Shown here one piece after another: positions 1 to 11,564 of a stretch of DNA of 64,000 nt. Below the pieces are notes generated by a model. It made no database searches, had not been told where the DNA came from, and worked only from the letters and a program-made list of their open reading frames with translations. The translations under genes were made by a program, and so were the position numbers. The stretch's first letter is position 1; each line of letters begins with the position of its first letter. Origin of the DNA: Xylogone sp. PMI_703 (taxonomy: Eukaryota > Ascomycota > Leotiomycetes). The stretch spans positions 2,046,001 to 2,110,000 of the forward strand of contig JAJTUQ010000005.1 of the NCBI GenBank assembly GCA_021399445.1, written 5' to 3'.

Positions 1-1127
1 CATCTTTGCCATCATCGCCATCATCGCCTTCCGGTGCCAGCTAAGGAACAAGGCAGAGGGATGCGCAAAGACGGGCAACGGCTGGTACGGTACGTTTTGG
101 ACGTGCCAGCGAGCCCCATACGGATGCAGCGATAACTTATCGCACCCTATGGGGGAGTGAGGTGAGGGGCACGCGAAGTGGGCTGCCATGACGGACGGCT
201 TGCTGCTTTAGAGACAAGGGCGGTTGTGGCCGCTTATTCGACGAACGGATCTCACTGAAACGGCCATCCCATTCACCGGCCACCACGCTGCCACCGCCAG
301 TGCCGCCAAGCTGCGCACCCATGCACTGCCCTGCCGCCTTAAGCTGCAAGCCCCCTGCGACTGCGGCAACTTTGCGTCATGGGCAGCCAGGAGCCCTGCA
401 GCGCCATGATGTGTGTGCCACCCTCTCTCCCAGCAATCCCAGCAATCTCTCACATCTCCCACCCATCTCCCAGGCAATCCCAGCAGCCACCGGCGCCCTA
501 AGGGTCCTGGAGATGCGTGATGGGCGTCCAATCACGGCTGCTGGTCCCTTCGATGGCGCTGCCCCCGTCTGCCAGCCCATCGTGGAGACGGCCGTGGTTG
601 CGACGGAACTTGCAACCGATGGAAGCACAGTGACGGAAGGACGGTCTTGGAGTTGCGGAAGAAACAACTAAACCACTTCCTGCAAATTGAAGGAGGCAGA
701 GATGTCTCCTCTGTCCGTTTGCCTCCCCCCGCAGCGCCAAACCCTTGGACGTCCTGCCAGTCCTGCCAGTCCCACCCTCACGACGACACGACCCTTTTCT
801 CCAGACGCCCTAACCCGCAGATCGATGATATAAGACTTCCCACTCGCCCTCACGATTCCCTCCTCCATTCCTCAATTCCTCAGAGATCTTCTGCCTTTTG
901 TCCACCGATCACCATCTGATCGAGATTTGATACCCGCTACTATTCGACACTAGTCACTAACTTCCGACACTAAGCATCCTCGTTCCTACTTCTAACCAGG
1001 ATATCTTATCTTCTGACACCTTTTGAACCTGTCGACTCTCGAGCTTTCAGCCTCAAAACACTTTCTCAACATCTACAAACCAAACCACCTCCCCACATCT
1101 CACAAATTCACACACAACTATCCAACC
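1..1127 (+). promoter_or_regulatory. Upstream region of the mannitol-1-phosphate dehydrogenase gene
   Basis: No gene is supported here. The first 800 bases are GC-richer than most intergenic DNA in this window and contain short imperfect tandem repeats: CATCATCGC-type near 1-30, CCCAGCAATC-type around 430-485, and a TCCTGCCAG doublet around 752-770. A TATA-like ATATAAG lies near 828-835. From about 840 to the start codon the + strand is rich in C and T, as is usual around fungal transcription starts. All reading frames here are short and lack conserved features. Confidence 0.5.
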
Positions 1128-2309
1128 ATGTCGATGACGAAGAAGGCTGTACACTTCGGTGCTGGCAACATTGGCCGCGGCTTCGTGGCCGTTCACCTGC
1201 ACAAGAGCGGCTATGAGGTCGTCTTTGCGGATGTCATGGATAGCGTCATCAACGAGCTCAACACACACAAGTCCTACAAGGTCATCGAGGTCGGTACCGA
1301 GAGCAACAACGAGGAAGAAGTCACCAACTACCGCGCCATCAACTCCAAGACACACGAGCAAGACCTCATTCGGGAAATCAGCGAGGCAGACATCGTCACC
1401 TGCTCCGTCGGCCCCAACATCCTGAAGTTTATTGCTCCCGTCATTGCCAAGGGCATTGACCTGCGGTCGAATGACCAGAAGCCAGTTGCCGTGATTGCAT
1501 GCGAGAACGCCATTGGCGCCACCACCCAGCTCGAAGAATATATTAAGAGCACCAAGAACACTCCCGAGCATAGATTAGCCGACCACTCCAAGCGTGCCCG
1601 ATATGCCAACTCCGCCATCGACCGCATCGTGCCGGCCCAGGATCCGGACTCGGGGCTGAACGTCAAATTAGAAAAGTTCTTCGAGTGGATTGTGGAGAAG
1701 GAGCCCTTCGAGGATTGCGGCGGGGCCCCAGAGATTGAGGGCGTCAAGTGGGTGACCAACCTCCTGCCATACATTGAGCGCAAGCTGTACACCGTCAACA
1801 CCGGTCATGCCACTGCTGCATACTACGGATACTACCTCCAGAAGACAACCGTCTATGATGCCCTGCAAGATCCTCGGATCATGAACGAGGTCAAGGCCGT
1901 TCTGGCCGAGACCAGCCGCATGCTCATTGACAAGCATGGTGCCGACGAAGATGAACAGAAGGAATACGTGGCCAAGATTATCAGACGTATCAGCAACCCC
2001 CATTTGGAAGATGCCGTCGAGCGTGTCGGCCGAGCACCATTAAGGAAATTGTCTCGCAATGAACGCTTCATCGGCCCGGCTGCCGAGTTGGCTGAAGAGA
2101 ATAAAGATTTCTCGCACCTGATGAAGGCAGCCGAGATGGCCTTCCGTTTCCAGAATGTCGAGGAGGACTCGGAGAGTTTCGAGCTGGCCAAGATCATGGA
2201 GAGCAACGATGCAGAAGCGGTTGTGGAGAAGGTTTGCGGTTTAGAGCGGAGTCATGCGCTCTTCTCCCATGTCGTGGAGGTGGTGAAGAAGGTCCAGGCC
2301 GATGCGTGA
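1128..2309 (+). CDS. mpdA: Mannitol-1-phosphate 5-dehydrogenase
   Basis: Single-exon gene for a 393-residue cytosolic enzyme that interconverts fructose-6-phosphate and mannitol-1-phosphate with NAD(H), the entry step of fungal mannitol metabolism (EC 1.1.1.17). The N-terminus has a Rossmann nucleotide-binding loop, [10 protein letters not shown], within the first 20 residues. The polyol-dehydrogenase catalytic region is visible as [12 protein letters not shown], where the Lys and the downstream N-x-x-H are the active-site residues of this long-chain family. Length agrees with the family, usually about 388 residues in aspergilli. I chose the ATG at 1128, which gives [11 protein letters not shown]; the open frame extends upstream only through non-ATG codons. 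No introns are needed. The neighbour SEC27 is on the same strand but functionally unrelated. Identification is very secure. Confidence 0.96.
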   Translation: MSMTKKAVHFGAGNIGRGFVAVHLHKSGYEVVFADVMDSVINELNTHKSYKVIEVGTESNNEEEVTNYRAINSKTHEQDLIREISEADIVTCSVGPNILKFIAPVIAKGIDLRSNDQKPVAVIACENAIGATTQLEEYIKSTKNTPEHRLADHSKRARYANSAIDRIVPAQDPDSGLNVKLEKFFEWIVEKEPFEDCGGAPEIEGVKWVTNLLPYIERKLYTVNTGHATAAYYGYYLQKTTVYDALQDPRIMNEVKAVLAETSRMLIDKHGADEDEQKEYVAKIIRRISNPHLEDAVERVGRAPLRKLSRNERFIGPAAELAEENKDFSHLMKAAEMAFRFQNVEEDSESFELAKIMESNDAEAVVEKVCGLERSHALFSHVVEVVKKVQADA

Positions 2310-3257
2310 GGCATTTCTGGTTCTAGGCCCTTTCCCTAGCTTCTACGAAGACCTTTTTTCCCACTTATTTCAATTTTCGTTGTTGTATGAGGTGTTTTAA
2401 ATCATGGCGAATCCGGGTGCTGGAAATTATGAGCCCTTTTTTTTTCTCTTGTGTTCTTATTAAATTTTTTTCATTTATCTTGAGACGACAAGTTGTGCGT
2501 GTATAATTGGCTGATTTAAGGTGTCTGGGATATATCCCCTTCTGCATTTTCTTTACGCAAATTGGGAGCGATCCAGAAGGAAATTGTTTTATTTTTGTGA
2601 CGATGGGATGAATTGAGACGAATTAGAAGCCTCATCTTTTTTCAGATTACTAGCATGAACCGAGTATTTTGAATAGAGAAAGAGAGTATCATAAATAAAT
2701 TCCTTTAAAAAGTTTAAATATTCGAGTTTACTTCATTCAAAACTGTGAAACAGTAAATTTGCGCCAAATAAAGTAATCCTTCTAATTACTACTCATCAAG
2801 TCCTTTTACTTGAGATTCTACTGAAGTTCCGTGCTGCTGCCCAACTGAACTTTGTCCTTCTCGAAGTGCACGCTAAACCACATACAGCCTAGCGCACAAC
2901 CCTCCACACCACAAGGGGAAGCTTCATCGCTAAAGACCACGAATCTCGAAATAACCGGTGATGATAGAAAGAAAGTGCTACGATTAATTGGCAACCTAAC
3001 AAACCTCGCCCCAACCCGCTCCCTTCACCTCTTTTCCGACACCTCTTCTGCGCTATATTGGGTGGGAGAAAATCAACGAGGGATATTTAGGAAGAAGGGA
3101 ATTTCTAGAAGCTGAAGCAGGGGGGTTGACCTCGAATTGGCGGGCCTTGTTGTTTTCTTGTCTCATTGAGGCTGAGGCTTGAGATTGAGCTTGGGCTTGG
3201 AAAGTTATTTTGGGAGAGAATAGAAGGATAGGAATATAGAAGGGAATCATTGGAAGG
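2310..3257. other. Intergenic region between mpdA and SEC27
   Basis: About 950 bases with no supported gene. The first 500 bases are AT-rich with long T and A runs, consistent with a 3' untranslated region and polyadenylation signals. The second half, about 2860-3257, is more balanced and would hold the SEC27 promoter and leader. Short frames here show no recognisable protein. Confidence 0.5.
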
Positions 3258-6255
3258 ATGAGGTTGGATGTCAAGGTGAGTTTGGTTCCTTTGCGTGGTT
3301 GTGGTTGTGATTGAGCTGTGGGTGGTTTGGGGGCAGGAGCTGGTTGAATGGCGCAGTGTTATATCGAGGAGTTGCAAGATGGGGAGATTCGGAGGGGACT
3401 TGCATTGCTGCTTTCATTGAGCTTGCGAGGGTGTCTTTTGATTGGATTAATGCTGACGAGGTGGTTTTCTGCGCATAGAGACAGTTATTTGCGAGGAGTG
3501 AGCGGGTGAAGGGGATTGATTTCCATCCTGTGGAGCCATGGATTTTGACGACGTTGTATAGTGGTATGTTTTGAGGCATTATAAATACTTTGGAGGAGTG
3601 AGGGGTGATAATCGAGATGGGATATGCTAATGGAGCTTCATTGTGTAGGACATGTATATATCTGGTCGTACGAGACGCAGGTACGTTGTTGCTGATGGGC
3701 TGCTGCGCAGAGAAGATAGGAAAGCTGATTATTGATAGCAAATCGTCAAAACTTTCGAACTGACCGATGTTCCCGTACGAGCTGGCCGCTTCATTGCGCG
3801 AAAGAACTGGATTGTCTGTGGTAGCGATGACTTCCAACTCCGAGTTTACAACTACAATACCTCTGAGAAGATCACCTCCTTCGAGGCGCATCCAGATTAC
3901 ATCCGTGCCATCGTCGTCCACCCCACGCAGCCTTTCGTATTGACTGCCTCAGATGATATGACCATCAAGTTATGGGACTGGGAAAAGGGATGGAAATGTG
4001 TGCAGGTGTTCGAGGGCCACAGTCATTATGTCATGGGCCTGGCCATAAATCCCAAGGACACCAATACCTTCGCATCAGCATGTCTGGACCGCACTGTGAA
4101 GATCTGGAGTCTGGGCTCCCCAACTGCAAACTTCACGCTCGAGGCACATGAAACTAAGGGTGTTAATCATGTGGACTACTATCCTCAGTCTGACAAGCCA
4201 TACTTGCTTACCTCTTCAGACGATAGAACTGTCAAGGTTTGGGATTATACCACTAAGTCATTAATTGCGACGCTGGAGGGTCATACGAGCAATGTCTCCT
4301 TCGCATGCTACCACCCCGAGTTACCTGTCATTATCTCCGGTTCTGAGGACGGAACGGTTAAGATTTGGCACGCCAATACATATAGACTCGAACAGAGCCT
4401 CAACTATGGCTTAGAAAGAGCTTGGTGCGTGAGCTACCAGCGTGGTAAGCAAGGTATTGCTGTAGGTTTCGATGAGGGTTCCGTGGTCGTTAAAATGGGT
4501 CGCGAAGAGCCTGCTGTCTCTATGGATGGTTCTGGTAAATTGATCTGGGCGAGACATAATGAAGTTGTCTCCTCTGTGATCAAGGGTGGCGGTAAGTTTC
4601 ACACGTCAACAAGTAGATGGAGATGCGACTAACATTCACTCAACAGACTCCTTGAAAGATAACGAGCCAATTACTCTACCAACAAAAGACCTGGGTACTT
4701 GTGAAGTATACCCTCAAACCCTCCTCCACTCCCCCAATGGCCGTTTTGTTTCCGTCTGTGGTGATGGAGAATTCATTATCTACACTGCGCTTGCATGGAG
4801 AAACAAGGCATTTGGCTCCGCACTTGATTTCGTCTGGGGATCGAAGGAGAATAGCAATGACTACGCAATTCGAGAATCATCGACCAGCGTCAAAATCTTC
4901 AAGAACTTCATCGAGAAGCCAGGCGGACTCGATGTTGGATTCCAGGCTGAGGGACTCACTGGTGGTGTCTTGCTTGGTGTAACTGGACAAGGCGGCATTG
5001 GCTTCTATGACTGGCAAACCGGAGGCCTCGTTAGACGCATTGAAGTCGAACCAAAGAATGTGTACTGGTCCGAAAATGGCGAGCTTGTTGCGATTACATG
5101 TGAAGATACATTCTACGTGCTGCGATTCTCACGGGAGAATTACGTCGCAGCTGTACAGGCTGGTGAGGTGGAAGATGATGGAGTTGAGTCGGCCTTTGAG
5201 GTTGTTACAGATATCAACGAGACGTGAGTTTTTCGGGATAAAGGTCCTTATGAGCTTAACTAACAGAATAAAGTGTCCGAACTGGTGAATGGGTTGGAGA
5301 CTGCTTTATCTACACTAACAGTATAAACCGTCTCAACTATCTCGTCGGAGACCAGACCTATGCTATCTCACACTTCGATCAACCAATGTACCTCCTCGGA
5401 TACATCCAACGTGACTCGAGAATCTATCTCTGCGACAAAGATGTCAATGTCACCTCCTTCAGCCTCTCCCTCTCAGTTGTCGAGTATCAGACCCTCGTTC
5501 TACGAGAAGATATGGAATCCGCTGAAGAGCTGCTTCCATCGATTCCAGCTGATCAACTCAACAAGATCGCGCGATTCCTTGAGGGTCAAGGCCATAAAGA
5601 ACTCGCTCTTCAAGTTGCAACAGATCCAGAGCATAAGTTCGAGCTTGCTCTTGCTCTAGGACAACTTCCTATTGCGTTAGAACTGGCTCGGGAGGCCGAT
5701 GTAGAGCATAAGTGGAAGACTGTTGGTGATGCCGCTCTTTCAGGCTGGGATATTGCTCTTGCAGCAGAGTGCTTTACCAATGCTAAGGATCTCGGCTCCT
5801 TACTTCTTTTGCATTCTTCCACAGGCAACAAGGAAGGTCTTCGTGATCTAGCGGCCCAAGCCGGAGAGGCTGGAGCCCACAACGTTGCTTTCACATGTCT
5901 CTGGCAACTAGGCGATCTGGAGGGTTGTATTGAGATCCTTACTAAGACGAACCGTGTCGCCGAAGCGGTACTATTCTCTCAGACCTACAAACCCAGCTTG
6001 ACTGTAAAGGCAGTTGAATCATGGAAAGCATCTTTGGAGAAGGAGAAGAAGGGACGAGTTGCGAAGATCCTAGGTGTTCCTGGAGAAGATGAAGAGTTGT
6101 TCCCAGAGTGGGACGAGTACCTGAAGCTAGAGAGTGATGGGACTACTTTGATTGACGTCGAGACTAATGGACACGAGGAGGCTGTTAATGGCAAAGAGGA
6201 AGAGGGCGAGGAAGAGGAAGAAGAGGAGGATGAGGAGGAAGATGATGATGAATAA
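3258..6255 (+). CDS. SEC27: Coatomer (COPI) beta-prime subunit
   Basis: Six-exon gene for the COPI beta-prime subunit, which coats vesicles for Golgi-to-ER retrieval and binds dilysine cargo signals with its WD40 propeller. Exons read by eye: 3258-3275, 3479-3563, 3649-3680, 3739-4591, 4647-5223 and 5274-6255, giving 848 residues. The first exon encodes only MRLDVK and joins to [17 protein letters not shown], as in the eukaryotic family. Many WD repeats follow (for example [28 protein letters not shown]), then the alpha-solenoid. The reading frame supports an AAG acceptor for exon 6, because the nearer CAG acceptor leads straight to a stop. The C-terminus ends in a long Glu/Asp tract encoded by a GAG/GAA repeat at about 6190-6252, a feature that varies between species. 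Identification is secure; the exact splice sites of the small exons are good but unverified. Confidence 0.95.
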
Positions 6256-6768
6256 ATTTACTAAGTGTACCTCATTATCATACCAAGGTCTCTTTTCCGT
6301 GTGATTTAGATGGCGGTTTATGCCCCTGGGAGTGGGTGTACCGGGAGAAAGAAAAGGTTGGGTCCGAGATTTAAAATTGTGCGGCGTAGATATCTATATA
6401 GCTATGTCTGTGATGAAAAACAACCGTCTATGATAATCTTCTACTCAAACTGTGCTCATAAATAATAAAAATTCCTCTGTTGTTGCCTTTCCTAAAGTTA
6501 CACCGTCTCCTTCTCACATGCTACGCTTGTCGTGTCGTGTCGTGTTTGTTGTTGATGTCTTACCCCGCGTCCCTGCCCAAATCACAACCCCGCCAAATTT
6601 CGCTGTCGTGCGGAAATTTATTCCGCAATAATACAGCTTAATATACCTCCCACAAGAGCGCCACCATAAACATATAACTCCGAAGCTGTCCTCTCCCAGA
6701 CAATTATAAACCCATCTGATTTCCATAGTTGCAACCACCGGTACGGAAGAGGAGGGAGGAAGGAAAAT
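6256..6768. other. Intergenic region between SEC27 and the Cdc25-like gene
   Basis: About 510 bases without a gene. A short GTCGT tandem repeat (GTCGTGTCGTGTCGTGTT) lies at about 6527-6545. The region is AT-rich and presumably holds the SEC27 3' end and the next promoter. Confidence 0.45.
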
Positions 6769-7441
6769 ATGGCGAGCTACACGATCGCGAATCTGCCCCG
6801 CATCACGTCGAAAGAGTTATCTGCCCTCCTCCTCAAGCAGAACGAGATAGTCCAGACGGCAGCGGAGCGGAGGATTGCGGTTATTGATGTTAGAGATGCA
6901 GGTATTTGCAGCCATTTCCTCAGCTCCATATCAAAGAATCATATTTAAGATAAAGAAGAGCGATTTCCTTGGTTGATTTGATATTATACAATTTCGAGAT
7001 GTGATAAATACTAAACTACAATAAATAGATCACGTAGGCGGCCACATCAACACATCTACACACGTCCCCTCAAGCACGTTATCCCACGCTATCCCTGCCC
7101 TGGTGCATAAACTCGCGGAAAAGGAAATTGTCGTGTTTCATTGCGCGTTAAGTCAGCAGCGGGGTCCATCTGCGGCTCTGGCATATCTGAGAGCTAGGGA
7201 GAGGCTACTGGGTCCTGGCTCGGGGGTTGTGGAGGAGAAGAAAAGAGACGAGGGGAGTATGAATGGCGGGGAGTTGACTGAGGTCGGGGAGGTGAAGGAC
7301 CAGGGGAAGAATGGGGATGTAAAGCAGAGGGTTTATGTGCTAGAAGGTGGATTTGTTGGGTGGCAGGAGTTGTATGGGGAGGATGAGAGGTTGACGGAGG
7401 CGTATAGTAAGGAGCTTTGGAAGGATGGGTATTCTTGGTGA
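6769..7441 (+). CDS. Small Cdc25/rhodanese-type phosphatase (Ych1/Ibp1-like)
   Basis: Two exons, 6769-6901 and 7029-7441, encode 181 residues. The rhodanese fold begins with VIDVRDADHVGGHI; the intron falls inside this conserved segment and splicing restores it. The catalytic loop is HCALSQQRGPSA, a C-x5-R signature as in Cdc25, Ych1/Ibp1 and Acr2-type phosphatases and arsenate reductases. The C-terminal V-LEGGFVGWQELY segment is typical of the fold. An insertion of about 40 polar residues (EEKKRDEGSMNGGELTEVG and following) separates the active site from the last strand, and its composition suggests a flexible loop. Family members dephosphorylate phosphotyrosine substrates or reduce arsenate. 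The sequence alone does not separate these activities, so I leave the symbol blank. Confidence 0.88.
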
Positions 7442-7809
7442 TGCTCGGGAGTTCTTGGTATTGTAGTCTTTGAGAGCTGGGTGAGATGGGTCGCCTTTTC
7501 TGGGGAGATATACGGGGTTGATTTGATGAATAGTTAGGTGTTCCGGTTGGGTTAGAAAGAGATTGGAGTTAGATACCTTGAATCATCTGCTTTGAATGGC
7601 TAGACTAGTATACGGAGTCTACGATGCCCGTCTTTTGGCTATATCGCTTGCCAATTTGGAGTATATATGAAACTATTCCTGCGGGTCAATGGCGGGATAT
7701 CGTACTGGTTTTCCTCCATTATTTCACATGAGCTATGAGAATGCTGTTACAAAGTCACAATATATAGTATAGTATAGTTCTATTAATTATTAATTATTCA
7801 TAGCTGGCT
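7442..7809. other. Convergent 3' intergenic region
   Basis: About 370 bases between the converging ends of the Cdc25-like gene (+) and kynureninase (-). Contains a TATAG microrepeat and TTAATTA runs near 7760-7800. No gene or RNA seen. Confidence 0.4.
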
Positions 7810-9415
7810 TCACGCACACTTTGCTAATGCTCCCTTGAAGACTTCCACAAACTTCCATACCTCCTCGTATGTGTTATACAGAGGAACTGGGGCTACCCGA
7901 ATTACATCGGGTTTCCTCTTATCACAAACTACTCCTGCATCATCCAGCATATCCAGCAACGTTTCCAGGATCCCAGGTTTAAGTAGCACACTCAGCTGTG
8001 TACCTCTGGCATTGGGATCAGAAGGTGTGATTATGCGGAATGGGCGTGAGCTTGGATCTGGTGACGGAATGGAGAGTAGAAGATGCTCCAGATACGCAGT
8101 TAGATGAACTGACTTTTCACGAAGAGCACCTATCGATGTCTCGTTGAATACTGAGAGCGAGGCACAGAGAGATGCCAGGTCGATTGCTGAGGGATTGGAG
8201 ACTTGGTATCCGCTTGCACCAGGAGATGGTCTAAATTCTGGAATATTGTCAACCCAAATATGAAGACATTAGGCAATTAATGACAAGAGAATGTAAGTAC
8301 TCACTGTTATCCATATTGAATCTTCCAACTTGATCACCCCCGTACCAGCCCTCCAATCGGTGTCTGAATACTGGCTTCTCCTCTCCTTCCTTATACTCTA
8401 CCTTTCCATGTCTCTCATGGACGAATAATCCTGCAATAGCTCCTGGACCTGCATTCATATATTTGTAAGTACACCAGGCCGCGAAATCCACATTCCAATC
8501 ATGCAGATATACCGGTACATTCCCTGCCGCATGAGCCAGATCCCAGCCCACTATCAATCCCTTTGATTGTGCATGCTTGGTAATGGTCTTCATATCAAAT
8601 AACTGCCCAGTGTAGTACTGTATCCCAGGTAATAAGAGCAGAGCAGTGGACTCGGAATGGTCGTCAATGAGTTTTAGGATCTTCTCTGTGGAGATCTCAT
8701 ACTCGCCCTCATCAGGACCTATGAAAACCATTGCCTCTTCGGGATCAAACCCTCGCCCCCGGATCTGACTCTCAATTGCATAGTGATCACTTGGGAATGC
8801 TTTCCAGTCCAGGATGATCTTGAATTTCTCCTTGGTAGGGGTATAGAAGCTGGCCATAAGTAGATGTAAGTTCGTTGTCAAGGTCCCCATGATGGCCACC
8901 TCGGATGGCGAAGCTCCAACTAGGGGGGCACAGAGCGCTGAGGCATGCTCTGCTAATTTTTGCCATTGCACTAATGGTGACTTTTCAAGGTCCCGGAAGT
9001 GGCCATGGACACCAACCGTTGCCCAGGTGTCAAGCTGAGCTTGGATATATGATGCTACGGCTTTTGGTTGGAGACCTAAAGAGTTACCACAGAAATAAAT
9101 TCCAGGGTCGGTATTGGAAAGGTCTATTAGGGTGTTAGTTTTATGACAATATTGATAACTCTGAATTTGTTTGACTGTTGTGGGTGCGGGGTATGAGAGC
9201 CAAAGTGGGAGCTATAAATGTGAGAGGGAATACACACCTGGCTTTATCAAGGCCTTCGTTTTGATATTGGCTTTGGAAGGAATTATAAACTTGTCTCTAA
9301 ATTCCCGTAGAGGATGTTTTGCATCTTGAGAGCGCGCATATTCGCACGTCGTTGCGTCCTGTGGGAATGTGGGCTTGGTCACAGCTCCATACTCATACGC
9401 AGCATAGGAGCCCAT
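7810..9415 (-). CDS. BNA5: Kynureninase
   Basis: Three exons on the minus strand, 9415-9238, 9123-8305 and 8237-7810, give 474 residues. The enzyme is a PLP-dependent hydrolase that cleaves L-kynurenine and 3-hydroxykynurenine to (3-hydroxy)anthranilate plus alanine, a step of tryptophan breakdown and de novo NAD synthesis. The PLP lysine is in [13 protein letters not shown]. The cofactor-pocket Asp-x-x-His is in [13 protein letters not shown], and the family-typical [13 protein letters not shown] and RLEGWYGG segments are present. All three exons are needed to restore the fold. The start ATG gives [10 protein letters not shown]; a longer upstream frame has only a TTG. It is transcribed divergently from indoleamine 2,3-dioxygenase across a shared promoter, so the two pathway enzymes are probably co-regulated. 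Identification is very secure. Confidence 0.96.
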
Positions 9416-9901
9416 ATTGAAGCTTAATAGAGCGATATATAGATGTCCCCACAACTACAAAGTAAACGATATATCGTGATCACAGCTGATAATAATATCA
9501 ATATTTCAAATAAAGCCCTCAGACCGCTTTTTGTAATTCGATTATGACGCCCGTATGCAAGATGTTGGGGGAACCGGCGGATAGAACCATCCGTGCAGGA
9601 GTGTTGGGTACCAGATTGCCCGGCATATTTATTACGTGTGGCTTTGCATTTCCATGGTTTCATACGCAGCATCCGCATCCGCCTCCGTCGGTTCGACCGC
9701 CAGCCTTCGCAATCTTTCCAGAAGCACCTTATGATCCGCGTCCCAACTGACCGTGTTTTCTTGAATTAGTATATCTCATACCTTGAAGGTACTTTGTAAA
9801 TAGTTCATACGTACTATAATATGACATCGATGTGCTAAACATATCTTTACTTCTATTACTCCATACGCTGCTCACATTACCAGATCTGGGCTTCCATACG
9901 A
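9416..9901. promoter_or_regulatory. Bidirectional promoter of the kynureninase and IDO genes
   Basis: The 486 bases between two divergent start codons. An everted CCG-T-CGG triplet pair, a possible Zn2Cys6 binding site, is visible at 9685-9691, and a further CCGGCGG lies near 9574. The neighbouring Zn2Cys6 gene makes such sites worth noting, but no binding can be inferred from sequence alone. Confidence 0.45.
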
Positions 9902-11323
9902 ATGCAAGAAGACTCCACGGCTGAGGAAGCAATTATCCCGTTATTTCCATCTTCACACAATATGTTAGATTCTATGGATATTTCTTTGAAAGAGTACAGT
10001 GTATCACCTGTGCATGGGTTCCTCCCAGAGAATCCACCTCTGACGGAATTGAGCAACCCCTATTATCAGCCATGGGAGCTCATCGTCGATAATCTACCAT
10101 TCTTGCTTAAAAATGGCCTCCTAAGACAGAGCATTGATGAATTACCACAACTGTCCACATCTCTTTTGGAGACAGAGCCGGAATGGCGGAGAGCATACTT
10201 GCTCCTATCCTTCATGACCCATGCCTATATATGGGCTGGCCCACAACCATCAGAAGTATAGATCCCGGTGGACAATTCAATCATTTTAGTATGCTAACAA
10301 CGAATAGATTCTTCCGCCGGTAATAGCCGTCCCTATGCTTGCGGTATCTTCACAGCTCGGACTTCCTCCAACTGGGACCTACGCGGCCTTCAATCTCTGG
10401 AACTTCAAAACGACGTCCATTGATGAAAGTACCCAGACCTACCCGTTAGAATCACTCTCCACTCTCCATACATTCACTGGAACTCCCGATGAGGAGTGGT
10501 TCTTCCTTATTAGCACTGCAATTGAATCTCGAGGTGCAGCTACAATCCCTCTGATGCTAGATGCCATGTCTGCAGTCCAGAGCCGTGATACCCAAACACT
10601 TCTCAAATCTCTCCTGAAATTCGGAGATATAATATCGGAGTGTGGGTTGATTTTAGGGCGTATGTATGAGCGATGTCAACCAGATGTTTTCTACCACCAG
10701 ATTCGCCCCTTTTTAGCTGGAAGCAAGAACATGGCTGTTGCGGGGCTACCGAGAGGCGTGTTTTATGACGAGGGAGACGGGAAAGGTGAATGGAAATGTT
10801 TCAGTGGAGGAAGCAATGCGCAGAGCTCCTTGATTCAGTTCTTCGATATTGCCTTAGGGGTGGAGCATTCTAGTGCAACAGAGTTCCTGCGGGTGAGTAA
10901 AGGCATATTATCTGCCATATCACTTCCCATATCCTCACAATTGCATAGGATATGCGTAACTATATGCCCAAACCTCATCGAGACTTCCTTATGAAGACCG
11001 CGTCTATTGCAAATATTCGGTCTTTCGTTCAAACGGATCCATCCTCATCTGATGCGCTCCTCAACGCCTATAACCTTGCCGTTACTAGATTAAAAGAGTT
11101 TCGTAATATTCATATTCAGATTGTCACAAGATACATCATCGGACCGTCGAGAAAAGTGCCTTTAGAGAAGAGCACTGGTTTGAACCTGGCTATTGCGTCA
11201 GCGAAAGAAAATAGAGAAGAGAGGAAAGATGGCCTGAAGGGGACTGGTGGTACTGAGTTGATGCCATTCTTGAAGAAATGCAGGGACGAGACTACGAAGG
11301 CTAGATTAGTAGTCTATTCTTAA
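9902..11323 (+). CDS. BNA2: Indoleamine 2,3-dioxygenase
   Basis: Three exons, 9902-10255, 10308-10892 and 10949-11323, encode 437 residues of a heme dioxygenase that opens the indole ring of L-tryptophan to N-formylkynurenine, the first step of the kynurenine pathway. Conserved features include the substrate-pocket segment CFSGGSNAQSSLIQFFD and the proximal heme histidine in FRNIHIQIVTRYI. The N-terminal GFLPENPPL and the MPKPHRDFL segment following the third splice are also family-typical. The first intron uses donor GTATAG and has a GCTAAC branch point; without it the frame stops at once. It is divergent from kynureninase. Fungi often carry several IDO paralogues (alpha, beta, gamma), and which class this is cannot be decided here. 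Identification is very secure. Confidence 0.95.
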
Positions 11324-11564
11324 TATGCCTTAATAATACAGTGTTCGAAGAAGATAATAATTTGATTAGTAGGAGTGGCACTTATAGTTAATATTGTAGC
11401 CATGTGTACATTACAGATGTCAATTAGTGGCTGAGCGGTTTTAAAATAAAATCTTCCTGTGTCATCTGCATAGCCAATGAAACGTAGAGAGTCTCTGAAT
11501 GTAGTGCTTACCGTGCTGAATGGTGATAATCTGCACTCAACCCTAAAGATTTCTACATGTAAAC